This document shows positions 17,588-26,763 of a DNA stretch of 64,000 nucleotides, piece by piece. The position numbers were made by a program, and so were the translations under genes. This stretch comes from Haliscomenobacter sp040401995 (GTDB taxonomy: Bacteria; Bacteroidota; Bacteroidia; Chitinophagales; Saprospiraceae). The stretch lies in assembly GCA_040401995.1 (NCBI GenBank), contig JBBANM010000011.1, positions 1 through 64,000 of the forward strand, given 5' to 3'. The notes under the pieces are model-generated. The model searched no databases and was not told the DNA's origin. It was given only the letters and a program-made list of their open reading frames with translations. Positions within the stretch are counted from its first letter, which is position 1, and every line of letters begins with the position of its first letter.

Positions 17588-20500
17588 ATGAAGATCCTAA
17601 TGCGTAGCTGGCCTCTGGCCTTCCTGTTCTTTTTTTTGACCTTACCCATTTTTGCGCAAAAAAAAGCTAAACCAGTTGCGGCGCCAGCGGCGCCTGTTGC
17701 CCCCGCTTTTAATGCTGAGGCTTACAAAGCTTTGAAATGGCGAAATATCGGCCCTTTTCGCGGCGGTCGCTCCAACGCCATTTCTGGCGTGATGCAAAAT
17801 GAAAACCTTTACTATACGGGTTATGCTGGCGGCGGTCTTTGGAAAACCGAAGATGCCGGGATTACCTGGCGCAACATTTCCGACGGGCAATTCAAAAGTG
17901 GTACGGTTGGCGATATTGCGGTATCCGAATCCGATCCCAATGTGATCTATGTAGGGATGGGTGAACACGCCGTTCGTGGGGTGATGACCACCTATGGCGA
18001 TGGGGTATATAAAACCACCGACGGCGGAATTACCTGGAAAAACATTGGGTTGGAAAAAACCCGCCATATATCGGATGTCATCATTCATCCTCAAAACCCC
18101 GACGTCGTTTATGTGGCTGCTCAGGGCGCATTACACGGCCCCAGCGCAGATAGGGGCATCTACAAGTCGGTTGATGGCGGTGCAACCTGGAAAAAGACAC
18201 TTTACATTGATGAAAATACCGGCCCTTCTAGTTTGAGTATGGACTTCAACAATCCCCGTATCCTCTATGCAGGTACTTGGCAACACCGCCGTTACCCCTG
18301 GACGGTAGAAAGCGGCGGTCCTGGTTCTGGCGTTTGGAAGTCGGTTGATGGCGGCGATACTTGGTTCAAGCTACAAGAAGGTTTGCCTAAACTGATGGGT
18401 AAAATTGGCATCTCCGTTTCGAGGGCCAATTCCAATCGGGTCTATGCCATTATCGAAGCGGAAAGAGGCAAAAATGGTCTTTACCGCTCAGATGATGCTG
18501 GAAAGAAATGGACCCTCATGAGCACCGATCAAAACATCAATTCCCGCTCTTGGTATTACATGGAAACATTGGCTGACCCAACCAACGCTGATGTGGTTTA
18601 TGTGATGAATGCGCCGGTTTCTAGGTCAATTGATGGTGGAAAAACTTTTTCGAGCATCAAAGTTGGCCACGGTGATACCCACGATTTGTGGATCAATCCC
18701 AAAAATGGCAAAAACATGATTCTGGGCGACGACGGCGGCGGTGAGATTACCTTCAATGGCGGGCTAAGTTGGTCCACTCTAGGCAACCAACCTACCGCGC
18801 AGTTTTACCGCATCAATGTAGATAATGTTTTTCCTTACAAAGTATACGGCGGACAGCAAGACAATTCCTCGGTAGTGATTTCAAGTCGCACCAATGGACC
18901 GGGTATTTCTGAAACCGATTGGTTTGTGGGCCCCGGTTGCGAAAGCGCCTACATTGCGTTTGATCCTGATCATCCTGATGTATTGTTGGGCGGTTGTTAC
19001 CAAGGTTTGATCGAAATGTTGGATACCAAAACCAACGAGTCAAAAGATGTGATGGAATATGCGGCGCTCAATTTGGCCAATCCGCCAAAGGAAATGAAGT
19101 ACCGTTTCAACTGGAATGCTCCGATTATGACTTCTCCACATGACCCTAAAACAATTTATCATGGCGGTAATGTGTTGTTCAAAACTACCGATAGTGGATT
19201 GAGTTGGGCTAAAATCAGCCCCGATCTTACTCGCAACGATACCACCAAGCAAGGTTTGGGCGGCGGCCCCCTTACCAACGAAGGTGCGGGTGGTGAAAAC
19301 TACAACACCATCTATTATGTCATAGAATCGCCCTTGGAAAAAGGCGTGATTTACACCGGTAGCGACTGCGGCCTAGTGCATATTACCCGCAATGGCGGCG
19401 GCAATTGGGAAAACATCACGCCGAAAGAGCTTCAGGAGAGCATGATCCAATCCATTGAAGTGTCGCCTTTTGATAAGGCTACTGCTTATATTAGTGCCAC
19501 GCGCTACAAGTTCAACGACATGGCGTCGTATACTTATAAAACAACAGATTACGGCAAAACCTGGACGCGCATTTCAACCGGCATCGATAACGATGATTTC
19601 ATTAAAGTTATCCGTGAGGATAAAAAAGTGAAAGACCTCTTGTATGCCGGAGCTGAGCGCGGGTTTTACATTTCTTATAACGGTGGCGCCAATTGGTCGC
19701 GTTTGCAACTTAATTTACCAGTTGTACCCGTCACCGATTTGATGATCCGCGACAATGACCTATATGCCTCAACGGCAGGTAGGGCATTTTGGGCATTTGA
19801 TGATTTGGGCGCCCTTCAACAAATGAAAGATTTACCAGAAACGACGGTGGCTAAGTTGTTTCAACCAAAAACGACCATCCGTCTTTCGGCATCCGGGCCT
19901 CCTGAAGCCCCAGCGGGTATGGGAACCAACCCAATGGGCGGGGTACTATTCAACTATTTTTTGAAAGAAAAAGCCGATACCAGTCTGGTTGCTTTGGAAA
20001 TTTTGGATCCCTCCGGTAAGGTGGTTCGTAGTTATACCAGCAAAAAAGACGAGAATTTCAAGCGCTACCCAGGAGGTCCGGCACCTGCCCCATTGTTGAC
20101 TGCTGAAGCAGGCGTCAACCAATTTGCTTGGGATTTTAAAACCGCAGGCCCGATTGATGTTCAAGGCGTATTCATTTACGGCGATTACAGCGGTCACAGG
20201 GTAGCGCCTGGTAAATACCGTGCCCGATTAAATGTTAAAGGTCAAGTTACCGAAACTGAGGTGGAAGTAACCCCCGATCCAAGGATTCCGGTTAGTCCGG
20301 CCGATTGGACTGCACAGCAAGAGGTATTGGAAAAATTGACCAATTCGATCAACGAGATGCACCAATCTGTTAACAACATCCGCAAGGTGCGCAAGCAAAT
20401 TGAGGGTTATAATGAAGCATTTAAAGATCTTGCTGGAGCAAAAGAGGTACTAACCTTAGGTAAAGAATTGATCAAAAAAATTGATGCCTGGGAATCGGCC

Positions 20501-20767
20501 ATTGTTGAAACCCGTACCAAAAACGGACAGGACGTCATCAACTGGCCCAGCAAACTCAGCGCTGAATTGTTTACCGTAAGGGGCAAAATCGATGCTTTTG
20601 ACCCGCGCATTACCCAGGGAGTACGGGATCGAATTCGCGATTTGGATACCGATTGGATCAAACAAAAACAGGCATTGGTCAAATTGCTGAGCGATGATGT
20701 ACAGGCTTACAACCAAAAATTCCGTAACCTGAATATTCCAGCATTGGTGACTGACTTGAAGCCATAA
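17588..20767 (+). CDS. Secreted BNR / sortilin-like beta-propeller protein (glycosyl hydrolase-like)
   Basis: A 1059-residue protein with a signal peptide (residues 1-23) and an Ala/Pro linker. About ten Asp-box repeats of the form S/T-x-D-x-G-x-x-W follow (for example TTDGGITWK, SVDGGATWK, TTDSGLSWA, TTDYGKTWT), building VPS10/sortilin-type propellers up to about residue 770. A beta-sandwich and a helical tail come next. This layout is widespread in Bacteroidota and usually annotated as glycosyl hydrolase or WD40/YVTN/BNR-like, without proven catalysis. It likely binds or processes a glycan or protein outside the cell. It ends at a bidirectional terminator. Confidence 0.85.
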   Translation: MKILMRSWPLAFLFFFLTLPIFAQKKAKPVAAPAAPVAPAFNAEAYKALKWRNIGPFRGGRSNAISGVMQNENLYYTGYAGGGLWKTEDAGITWRNISDGQFKSGTVGDIAVSESDPNVIYVGMGEHAVRGVMTTYGDGVYKTTDGGITWKNIGLEKTRHISDVIIHPQNPDVVYVAAQGALHGPSADRGIYKSVDGGATWKKTLYIDENTGPSSLSMDFNNPRILYAGTWQHRRYPWTVESGGPGSGVWKSVDGGDTWFKLQEGLPKLMGKIGISVSRANSNRVYAIIEAERGKNGLYRSDDAGKKWTLMSTDQNINSRSWYYMETLADPTNADVVYVMNAPVSRSIDGGKTFSSIKVGHGDTHDLWINPKNGKNMILGDDGGGEITFNGGLSWSTLGNQPTAQFYRINVDNVFPYKVYGGQQDNSSVVISSRTNGPGISETDWFVGPGCESAYIAFDPDHPDVLLGGCYQGLIEMLDTKTNESKDVMEYAALNLANPPKEMKYRFNWNAPIMTSPHDPKTIYHGGNVLFKTTDSGLSWAKISPDLTRNDTTKQGLGGGPLTNEGAGGENYNTIYYVIESPLEKGVIYTGSDCGLVHITRNGGGNWENITPKELQESMIQSIEVSPFDKATAYISATRYKFNDMASYTYKTTDYGKTWTRISTGIDNDDFIKVIREDKKVKDLLYAGAERGFYISYNGGANWSRLQLNLPVVPVTDLMIRDNDLYASTAGRAFWAFDDLGALQQMKDLPETTVAKLFQPKTTIRLSASGPPEAPAGMGTNPMGGVLFNYFLKEKADTSLVALEILDPSGKVVRSYTSKKDENFKRYPGGPAPAPLLTAEAGVNQFAWDFKTAGPIDVQGVFIYGDYSGHRVAPGKYRARLNVKGQVTETEVEVTPDPRIPVSPADWTAQQEVLEKLTNSINEMHQSVNNIRKVRKQIEGYNEAFKDLAGAKEVLTLGKELIKKIDAWESAIVETRTKNGQDVINWPSKLSAELFTVRGKIDAFDPRITQGVRDRIRDLDTDWIKQKQALVKLLSDDVQAYNQKFRNLNIPALVTDLKP

Positions 20768-20791
20768 GCGAGCAGTACTAATTCTGGAAAT

Positions 20792-20834
20792 AAAAAAGCG
20801 AGGAAGTCAACATCTTGATCTCCTCGCTTTTTTT
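20792..20834. terminator. Bidirectional terminator between BNR protein and nucleotidase
   Basis: AAAAAAGCGAGGA pairs with TCCTCGCTTTTTT across a 16-nt loop, with T runs on both strands, between convergent genes. Confidence 0.85.
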
Positions 20835-20852
20835 ATCGAAAAAATGCTTTGG

Positions 20853-22379
20853 TTATCTTGTCAAATAAGCGATAACGATATCCCGAACGTCATTTTTTAT
20901 CGTAGTTCCTTTTGGGGTAGTCAGTGTTTTTGGCTCCGTTGCTTTGTATTTCGACAATACAGCTAGATTGGCCTCTGAGCCGCTAGCAACAAAGGTTGTA
21001 AAGGCTACTTTGTAAGTTTTTTGATCGTCAATGGCTTTTCCACGTACCATCCAAACGCCATTTTCTTTGCTGATGTGGTTGCTTTGAAGATAACCGCCTT
21101 CACCGCGATTTTTTTCCAAACCAGCATCAAGTACCGTTTTTAATACCGATCCAGGTAGATCTTGCGTGGCAAATCCACCGCCAAACGGGAAAGTTCTCAA
21201 TATATCGTACTGGGTTACCGCGCCGCTCAAATTGTCGTCGAGGCGCATTGAACCAGAGTTGATCAAATATGCGTCGGCGCCAGGGAAGCTGTATTCTACG
21301 GCTTCATTGGTTAGTTTTCCAAAATTGGTAGGTCGGGAGCGGACGTCGCTTTCTTTACATTCGAGCGTTTCCTTAAGATCGGTTATTTTAGTACTAGGGT
21401 CGTAGCCATTAGCCCTTAAAGTAGCATCCGTTTTGGCCACCCAACGATCAACCACCGCTTTGGTGGTAGGTTCAGATGGAATGCTGGCATCGATGTATTG
21501 CAACGAGGATTGAATTCGGACGAGTTTAGATACTGGATCAAAGCGACAACGATGGATGTAGACTGTTTTGGCATTGGCATCAGCTTTGGTGATGATGGTG
21601 TTTTCCACATAATGATCTTGGTGGTTGTGGTCGTGCCCGCCAATAAACAAAGGCACTCCAGGAACCGCCTTGGCCAAAGCGCGATCATCGGCAGCAAATT
21701 GATGAGTGAGGGCTATTACCACATCGCTCTCAGTTTTGGCGCGCGCAACAGCATCCCGGAACGTGCTTTCAATAGGTAAGTAGCTTACATAATTGCGTTT
21801 GTTGAGGGGCAACAAAACGCCAGTTAAAGCCACTTTTACTTTATCGCCATTGAGATTAGAAAACTCCTGGATGGCGTAGTCAGGTATAGCAACAGTTTGG
21901 TTGTTAATTGTTTGAGTAAAAGGTTTGATGACGCCATTGGCATATACCCGCCGCACGTTGGCTGAAACGAACTTGAATTGACATTGGTTGATGCGTTTAG
22001 CGGTGAGTGCGGAGTCGCGGTTATCGAATTCATGGTTTCCAAAAGTGGCATAATCCACTTTTAAAGCGTTTAAGGTTTCGATCATCTGTAAACCAGCAAT
22101 TTTTTCACCGTTTTCCAGATTCAAATTAGCGGTAAGGCTGGGCGAAAGGAAATCACCGGCAATGACCGTGATCACGTTGGGTGTTTCTAGCAATAGTCGG
22201 CGACGAATTTCCGCTACTCGCGCTAACCCGCCAGCATTTCCGCCTTCAAGCGGCGCTATTTCATAAACGTTATTCATCTGCAGAATAGTAAAATCAACAG
22301 GTTGGACGCTTTTGCTAGGAACATGGCATCCGCAAAAGGAAAGGATTGCCAGCACCAACAATAGGTGTAGGTTTTTCAT
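20853..22379 (-). CDS. 5'-nucleotidase / UshA-like metallophosphatase lipoprotein
   Basis: A 508-residue two-domain enzyme from the ATG at 22379, with a lipobox (LSFCGC). The N-terminal metallophosphatase domain shows GNHEFDNRD and GGHDHNHQDH. The C-terminal 5'-nucleotidase substrate domain shows LINSGSMRLDD and RTFPFGG. The first metal motif reads MNNVYEI where relatives have NDVYE or NDxH, so one usual metal ligand (Asp) is replaced by Asn. It should hydrolyse nucleotides outside the inner membrane. An upstream hairpin-plus-T-run in the leader suggests attenuation. Confidence 0.88.
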   Translation of the reverse strand: MKNLHLLLVLAILSFCGCHVPSKSVQPVDFTILQMNNVYEIAPLEGGNAGGLARVAEIRRRLLLETPNVITVIAGDFLSPSLTANLNLENGEKIAGLQMIETLNALKVDYATFGNHEFDNRDSALTAKRINQCQFKFVSANVRRVYANGVIKPFTQTINNQTVAIPDYAIQEFSNLNGDKVKVALTGVLLPLNKRNYVSYLPIESTFRDAVARAKTESDVVIALTHQFAADDRALAKAVPGVPLFIGGHDHNHQDHYVENTIITKADANAKTVYIHRCRFDPVSKLVRIQSSLQYIDASIPSEPTTKAVVDRWVAKTDATLRANGYDPSTKITDLKETLECKESDVRSRPTNFGKLTNEAVEYSFPGADAYLINSGSMRLDDNLSGAVTQYDILRTFPFGGGFATQDLPGSVLKTVLDAGLEKNRGEGGYLQSNHISKENGVWMVRGKAIDDQKTYKVAFTTFVASGSEANLAVLSKYKATEPKTLTTPKGTTIKNDVRDIVIAYLTR

Positions 22380-22455
22380 TGTATAAATTTGTAAGTGAAT
22401 TTTTCCGAAAAATGAGGAGAAGGAATTGAAAAAACAAACAATGAAGGATGGGAAC

Positions 22456-22600
22456 AAAAAAAAAAGACCGGAGGATTAAAGGAGACCTCCGGCCCTAAGT
22501 AAAACTAAACCCCAGTTAATGCTCTTCTGCCAAAAAGGCGGCTTTGGAAATGAATCTCGCCAAAGCTAACATTCAACAGAAAACTGGAAAATGTAAACAT
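22456..22600 (-). promoter_or_regulatory. Leader with terminator-type hairpin upstream of the nucleotidase gene
   Basis: On the minus strand a CCGGAGG/CCTCCGG stem (22468-22474 with 22486-22492) is followed by ten T's, 77 bp before the nucleotidase start. Upstream of it are paired segments (GCTTTGG/CCAAAGC and CCAGTT/AACTGG) and an 18-codon ATG frame at 22572-22516. It may be an attenuator or riboswitch-like leader, or a small RNA ending at its own terminator. A weak -7 box (TATGTTTA) lies near 22600. I do not recognise a known riboswitch class. Confidence 0.5.
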
Positions 22601-22838
22601 AATCCAATTTACAACAATTAAATGAAATCTTCAATACAGGTCAAAGATAAATTGTTCAGCGAAATTTATGTGCATTCAGATGATTTTTTTTGCTGAAGGG
22701 TGCAATTTTTTTTGCTTAGAGGTGCAATCTTTTTAAAAAATCATACCCAAAAAGTTAATAAATAGTTCATATACAGCACTTTTTTTACATTAATGTAAAT
22801 AAACTAGGCCGATATTCAGACTCAATTTAAAGACAAAT
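22601..22838. other. Gene-free AT-rich stretch between HAD gene and nucleotidase leader
   Basis: No ORF is supported. The stretch contains a short tandem-like repeat (GGTGCAAT twice within 30 bp around 22698-22730) and A/T tracts. Confidence 0.4.
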
Positions 22839-23573
22839 TTATCCCAACAATTTCTTTTCTTGGATGAAACCGATCAAATCACCTAAATTTCCTAACATGA
22901 AATCGGGATGATGAGGAAGCAATTTTTCAACCGGGTGAGTGCCATTTGCTACTGCCAAAGAATATAATACCCCGGCATTATGTCCGGCGCCGATATCCGA
23001 AGGGGTGTCTCCTACCGTGATAACTTCCTTGATATTGGTAATGCCCAGTTTTTCCATGGCATGGTAAATCATGAAGGGGGCTGGTCGCCCTTGAGCTACC
23101 TGATCGCCGGAAATTGTGAAATCGATGAGTGCCTCCGAACCACCTAAATAGGCTTCATTAATGTCTTTCATCCAACCCAAGCGATCCAATATAATATCGG
23201 TGACCTGACGATAGAAACCAGTAGTAAGGGCTATTTTTATATTGTGTTGCCGTAGAAAAGCAAAAACTTCTAGCGCTCCTTCGGTTGGTAAAACCGGCTG
23301 GGTTTTGTAGTGGTGTTCTAAAACTTCGCGAAAGTTTTGAAAGGATTGCTCCACTTTTTGCAACCATTCATCACCACGGCTGCCTAATTGGCGTTCCCAA
23401 AATAATTCAAAAACATAGCGCTTCGACCATCCTTGGATGGCTAAAATTTCTTCTTCGGAAGCGGTTAGACCAGAGCGTTTTGCAGCTTCGGCAAAACACA
23501 TTTCTACTTCATGCAGATCTTGAACTGTTGTTCCTGCCATGTCCATTACTACCAGTCTTACTTGGGCAGCCAT
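22839..23573 (-). CDS. Phosphonatase-like HAD hydrolase (TIGR03351 type)
   Basis: HAD-superfamily hydrolase, 244 residues from the ATG at 23573. The nucleophile D11 lies in VVMDMAGTT, the MAGTT form seen in phosphonoacetaldehyde hydrolase relatives. ALTTGFYR carries the motif II Thr, and VGDTPSDIGAGHNAG is the motif IV acidic site. The upstream neighbour is an FAD oxidoreductase of the family known to co-occur with this HAD clade. The pair is thought to break down an aminophosphonate: oxidative deamination first, then C-P cleavage. An inverted-repeat element separates the two genes. Confidence 0.85.
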   Translation of the reverse strand: MAAQVRLVVMDMAGTTVQDLHEVEMCFAEAAKRSGLTASEEEILAIQGWSKRYVFELFWERQLGSRGDEWLQKVEQSFQNFREVLEHHYKTQPVLPTEGALEVFAFLRQHNIKIALTTGFYRQVTDIILDRLGWMKDINEAYLGGSEALIDFTISGDQVAQGRPAPFMIYHAMEKLGITNIKEVITVGDTPSDIGAGHNAGVLYSLAVANGTHPVEKLLPHHPDFMLGNLGDLIGFIQEKKLLG

Positions 23574-23612
23574 TGTGTGATTTTTTTGGGTTGAAAAAAA
23601 TAACTTAGTTTG

Positions 23613-23727
23613 ACGCAAAAAATTACTTCCCGATTTTTTGGGAGGCTTTTGAATAGGAAGCTCACTTGAAATGAATCGTTCGACTTCTTATTCAAAACCC
23701 AAAATCGGGAGGTTAATTTTTCTGCGT
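23613..23727. repeat. Inverted-repeat element C between the phosphonate genes
   Basis: Two arms of about 45 bp (TCCCGATTTTTTGGG...TTTTGAATAGGAAG and its imperfect complement) flank a loop of about 22 nt. It would form a long hairpin in the transcript between the oxidase and HAD genes, acting as a processing site, partial terminator or mobile palindromic repeat. The ends read ACGCA...TGCGT. Confidence 0.7.
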
Positions 23728-23770
23728 TCCGTATCGAGGTTGAGTCTTGAAAAAAACAATCCTCGGGGCA

Positions 23771-24934
23771 TTACTGTGCCTTCATGATGCTCAAAATACT
23801 ATCTAATGCAAACCCCAAACTGGTGGTCATGCCCTTGCCGCCAATCCCAGTCACGATGTGGATGTGGTCATCAACTGCATGCTGAAAGATATCGCCATCT
23901 TTTACCTGAGCATAATAGCCGTTCCAGTACGTTTGCATACGCCAATCGGGCAGGTCAATGATTCGAGCAGCTTCTTTGATCATCAATTCATTCACCGATT
24001 GATCCAAGTCAAAACCTACATGATCGCTGCTTGCTGCAGGTGCATAAGCATGGGAATCGCCAACGATAATCGAACCGTCCAGCGCTTGCTTGAATAAAAT
24101 GTGAATGCCATTGGCAAATAAAGCGGGGTCATAAACCGTATTGTCGAGCTCCTGAAATGAAGGACACTCATGAAAGCATTCGTACCGGCGAATGGTCAAC
24201 CCGGTAAGTATGTTTCCAGGTAAAACAACTTGCGGTAGCGGGTAAGTCTGCATCATTTGCAACCGGGATACTTCCAAATCGCTTTGTTGGAACAATTCAG
24301 GATAGAGTAAGCGGAATTCCCGACCAGAACAGATGATCACTTGCTCGGCAATAAATTGCTGACCGGTAGCGGTTTCAACGGTAGCTTTACCTTGCTCGCT
24401 ATGGCAATTGATTACCGCAGTATTGGGTTGGTATACAAATTTAGGGAATTTGAGTTGTAAAAACTGCAAAATCCGGTGGATGGTTTGTCGAGGTTCGGCT
24501 GAAAGTTCTTTGGGGAAATAGATCGCGCCGCGGCAATATTCTTTTTTTAAAGAAGGGAAACGAACAAAGCATTCGGCAGCAGTCAAAAGCTGCGAGGAAT
24601 ACCCAGCTTGTTGATTGATCTGGTGTAATTCCTCAATCAATTGCATCTCCTGATCGTTAGATGCAAGGTAGTAGGAGCCATTGTTGCGAATAGCTATATC
24701 ATGTTCTTGATGAATTTCTTGATAAAACCCCAAGCTCTGGATACCATATTGTTGCCATTTTCCCTGGGGCATCCCAGAGGGCACTACCTGACCGAAATTG
24801 CGGACAGTTGCTTCTTGGGGGGCGTTGTCTTTTTCCAGTAAAATCACCGAGTAGCCAAGTTTCAATGCATGGTAAGCATGGGCAGTACCGAGCATGCCCG
24901 CACCTACAATCACTAGATCAGCCGAATGTGCCAT
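23771..24934 (-). CDS. hpnW: FAD-dependent oxidoreductase, HpnW / TIGR03364-like
   Basis: D-amino-acid-oxidase-fold flavoenzyme, 387 residues from the ATG at 24934. The Rossmann motif DLVIVGAGMLGTAHAYHA is followed by LLEKD. The C-terminal FAD-contacting segment is VTGIGGKGMTTSLGFA. Pairing with a phosphonatase-like HAD hydrolase is the hallmark of TIGR03364 oxidases, proposed to oxidise an aminophosphonate. It is divergent from an AraC regulator, which may control the pair. The substrate is inferred from published context arguments, not from residues. Confidence 0.82.
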   Translation of the reverse strand: MAHSADLVIVGAGMLGTAHAYHALKLGYSVILLEKDNAPQEATVRNFGQVVPSGMPQGKWQQYGIQSLGFYQEIHQEHDIAIRNNGSYYLASNDQEMQLIEELHQINQQAGYSSQLLTAAECFVRFPSLKKEYCRGAIYFPKELSAEPRQTIHRILQFLQLKFPKFVYQPNTAVINCHSEQGKATVETATGQQFIAEQVIICSGREFRLLYPELFQQSDLEVSRLQMMQTYPLPQVVLPGNILTGLTIRRYECFHECPSFQELDNTVYDPALFANGIHILFKQALDGSIIVGDSHAYAPAASSDHVGFDLDQSVNELMIKEAARIIDLPDWRMQTYWNGYYAQVKDGDIFQHAVDDHIHIVTGIGGKGMTTSLGFALDSILSIMKAQ

Positions 24935-25219
24935 AATTGTACTTGGTTTTTTAAAAATAACGATTTGCAAAACTAGTTGCAAAAAAAGAATTGGTTTTGC
25001 TTGGCGTGCAAAATTTAGGTTAATTTTTTTTACAAATAATCAAAATTCAATTAACATCAAGCCCAATCCAACCAAACATGCGCCGAGATATTGATCTCTG
25101 ATAGTGACCTCAATCGCGCTTCTTCGTCTCACCATTGAACTTTTCTTATGGTAAGTGGTGTTATTTTAACTTGGGCATTCTAATTTTTGCGCATTAGAGT
25201 TAAATAAGGTTCAAAAAGC

Positions 25220-26083
25220 ATGAAACCACTATTAGAAAGGATAGATCCAGTTTTTGGAAGTTCCTTCACCATTAGAGAGTTCACCGGGCTTACACCGGTA
25301 AGCAAGCCTTTCTGGCATTTTCACCCTGAATATGAGATCGTTTACATTTCCAAAGGGCGAGGCAAACGGCACATTGCTAATCACATTTCTTATTACGAAG
25401 AAGGAGACCTGATTTTCCTTGGTCCCAATTTACCCCACTTAGGGTTTACAGAAGGCCATTTTGATGATCAAGTTGAAGTGGTTGTTCAAATGAAAGAGGA
25501 TTTCTTGGGGCGCGAGTTTTTGAACGTGCCGGAAATGCAAGACATCCATCATTTATTTGAGCGTTCGCGAAAAGGATTGATTTTTAGCGGTCAAACCAAG
25601 ATTTGGGCGGGCGAGCAATTACGTGCCTTAATCAATGAAGAACCATTTGAGCGATTGATAGGATTGCTAAAGGTGCTAAAAACGCTGGCGCGTACAGAAG
25701 ATTCCACTTTACTGAATGCCGATGGATTTGCTTTTGAAGTGAATGCTCAGCATGTGGGGCGGGTACAAGAGGTGTATGAGTTTGTGGGAGAAAACTTTCA
25801 GAAAGAGATGACGTTAGAAGAGATTGCGGGTCGTGTGAACATGACCGAACCAGCCTTCTGTCGTTATTTTAAACGCCTAACCGGAAAAACTTTTACCCAA
25901 TTTGTCAATGAAGTGCGCATCGCTCATGCTTGTCGATTGCTTTCAGATGAAAAACTCAGCATTGCTGATGTTAGTTTTGAAAGCGGATTCAATAATCTAT
26001 CGCATTTCAACAAACAGTTTCGACTGGTAACTGGCGCCAGTCCTCGCGAATTTCGCAACAACTTGCGCAGCATTGTAGAATAA
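25220..26083 (+). CDS. AraC family transcriptional regulator with cupin sensor domain
   Basis: A 287-residue regulator with an N-terminal cupin (FWHFHPEYEIVYISKG...HIANH) and C-terminal double helix-turn-helix (FESGFNNLSHFNKQFRLVTGASPREFR). It is paralogous to the regulator at 6165-7028. The 285-bp gap to the divergent HpnW-like oxidase leaves room for a shared control region, so regulation of the phosphonate pair is plausible. Transcription of the small lipoprotein downstream may continue from it. Confidence 0.9.
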   Translation: MKPLLERIDPVFGSSFTIREFTGLTPVSKPFWHFHPEYEIVYISKGRGKRHIANHISYYEEGDLIFLGPNLPHLGFTEGHFDDQVEVVVQMKEDFLGREFLNVPEMQDIHHLFERSRKGLIFSGQTKIWAGEQLRALINEEPFERLIGLLKVLKTLARTEDSTLLNADGFAFEVNAQHVGRVQEVYEFVGENFQKEMTLEEIAGRVNMTEPAFCRYFKRLTGKTFTQFVNEVRIAHACRLLSDEKLSIADVSFESGFNNLSHFNKQFRLVTGASPREFRNNLRSIVE

Positions 26084-26150
26084 ATGGCGTCACCATTTAG
26101 CCGCCCATATTTAGATCGCATTTACAATTCCATTAATCCTCTTTAAGAAC

Positions 26151-26612
26151 ATGGTAAAAAAACTGGTTTTATTTTCCCTTTTGGCAATTTTGTCGATGGG
26201 GTGTCAGCAAAGTGAGATAGCGCAGCATTTGGTTGGGAAATGGCGTTATGACGTGGATTCCATGCGCCGAGAAAACATCGCCACTCCTGAAAATCCGGAT
26301 GGGAACAATTATTTCGAAAGCGTGCTGGTTGGTCTGGAAAATGCTGAACTCGATTTTCGCAGCAATGGCACACTACAATTTTCGCTCGATTCAAGTACAC
26401 AAGAAGGCAGTTGGCGTTTGCGCCGCAATGGGAGCCAACTGGTATTTAATTTAAGCGATCGGCCACAAATCTCTAAAATCATTCGCTATTCTGGCGATAC
26501 AATTGTGCTGGCGCCAGTGGATAAGCGCTCGCCGCAGTTCAATCGAATTTTGGTACAAGTAGAAAAAACCGAGCAACACAAGTTGGAAGCAAAAGCGGAA
26601 GGTTTACGTTAA
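26151..26612 (+). CDS. Small lipoprotein, lipocalin-like
   Basis: A 153-residue protein with lipobox LSMGC (cysteine at 18). LVGKWRYDVDSM near the N-terminus and the run of short beta-strands with GSWRLRRNGSQLVF are typical of small lipocalin-like domains in Bacteroidota. Ligand and role are unknown. It lies 67 bp after the AraC gene. Confidence 0.75.
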   Translation: MVKKLVLFSLLAILSMGCQQSEIAQHLVGKWRYDVDSMRRENIATPENPDGNNYFESVLVGLENAELDFRSNGTLQFSLDSSTQEGSWRLRRNGSQLVFNLSDRPQISKIIRYSGDTIVLAPVDKRSPQFNRILVQVEKTEQHKLEAKAEGLR

Positions 26613-26763
26613 AAGTGCTTTTTAAACTTGGAAATTGAATTGATTTTTTACTTAGAGTAAAGTATTTTAACTATTATATAATAACTTGTTCATAATTGGT
26701 TTACATAAAGGTCGCAATTTTGCCGAAATATTTTGAAAAGAACTGACGACCTGCTGTAAAGCC

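Noticed and set aside
9162..22379. Sialic-acid or chitin utilisation island
   Set aside because: The PIG-L/symporter and GH57 genes are suggestive, but no lyase, kinase or GH20/GH33 gene is present.
22516..22572. 18-codon frame in the nucleotidase leader as an amino-acid-sensing leader peptide
   Set aside because: No run of one amino acid is present, so classical amino-acid attenuation is not supported; kept only as part of the leader description.
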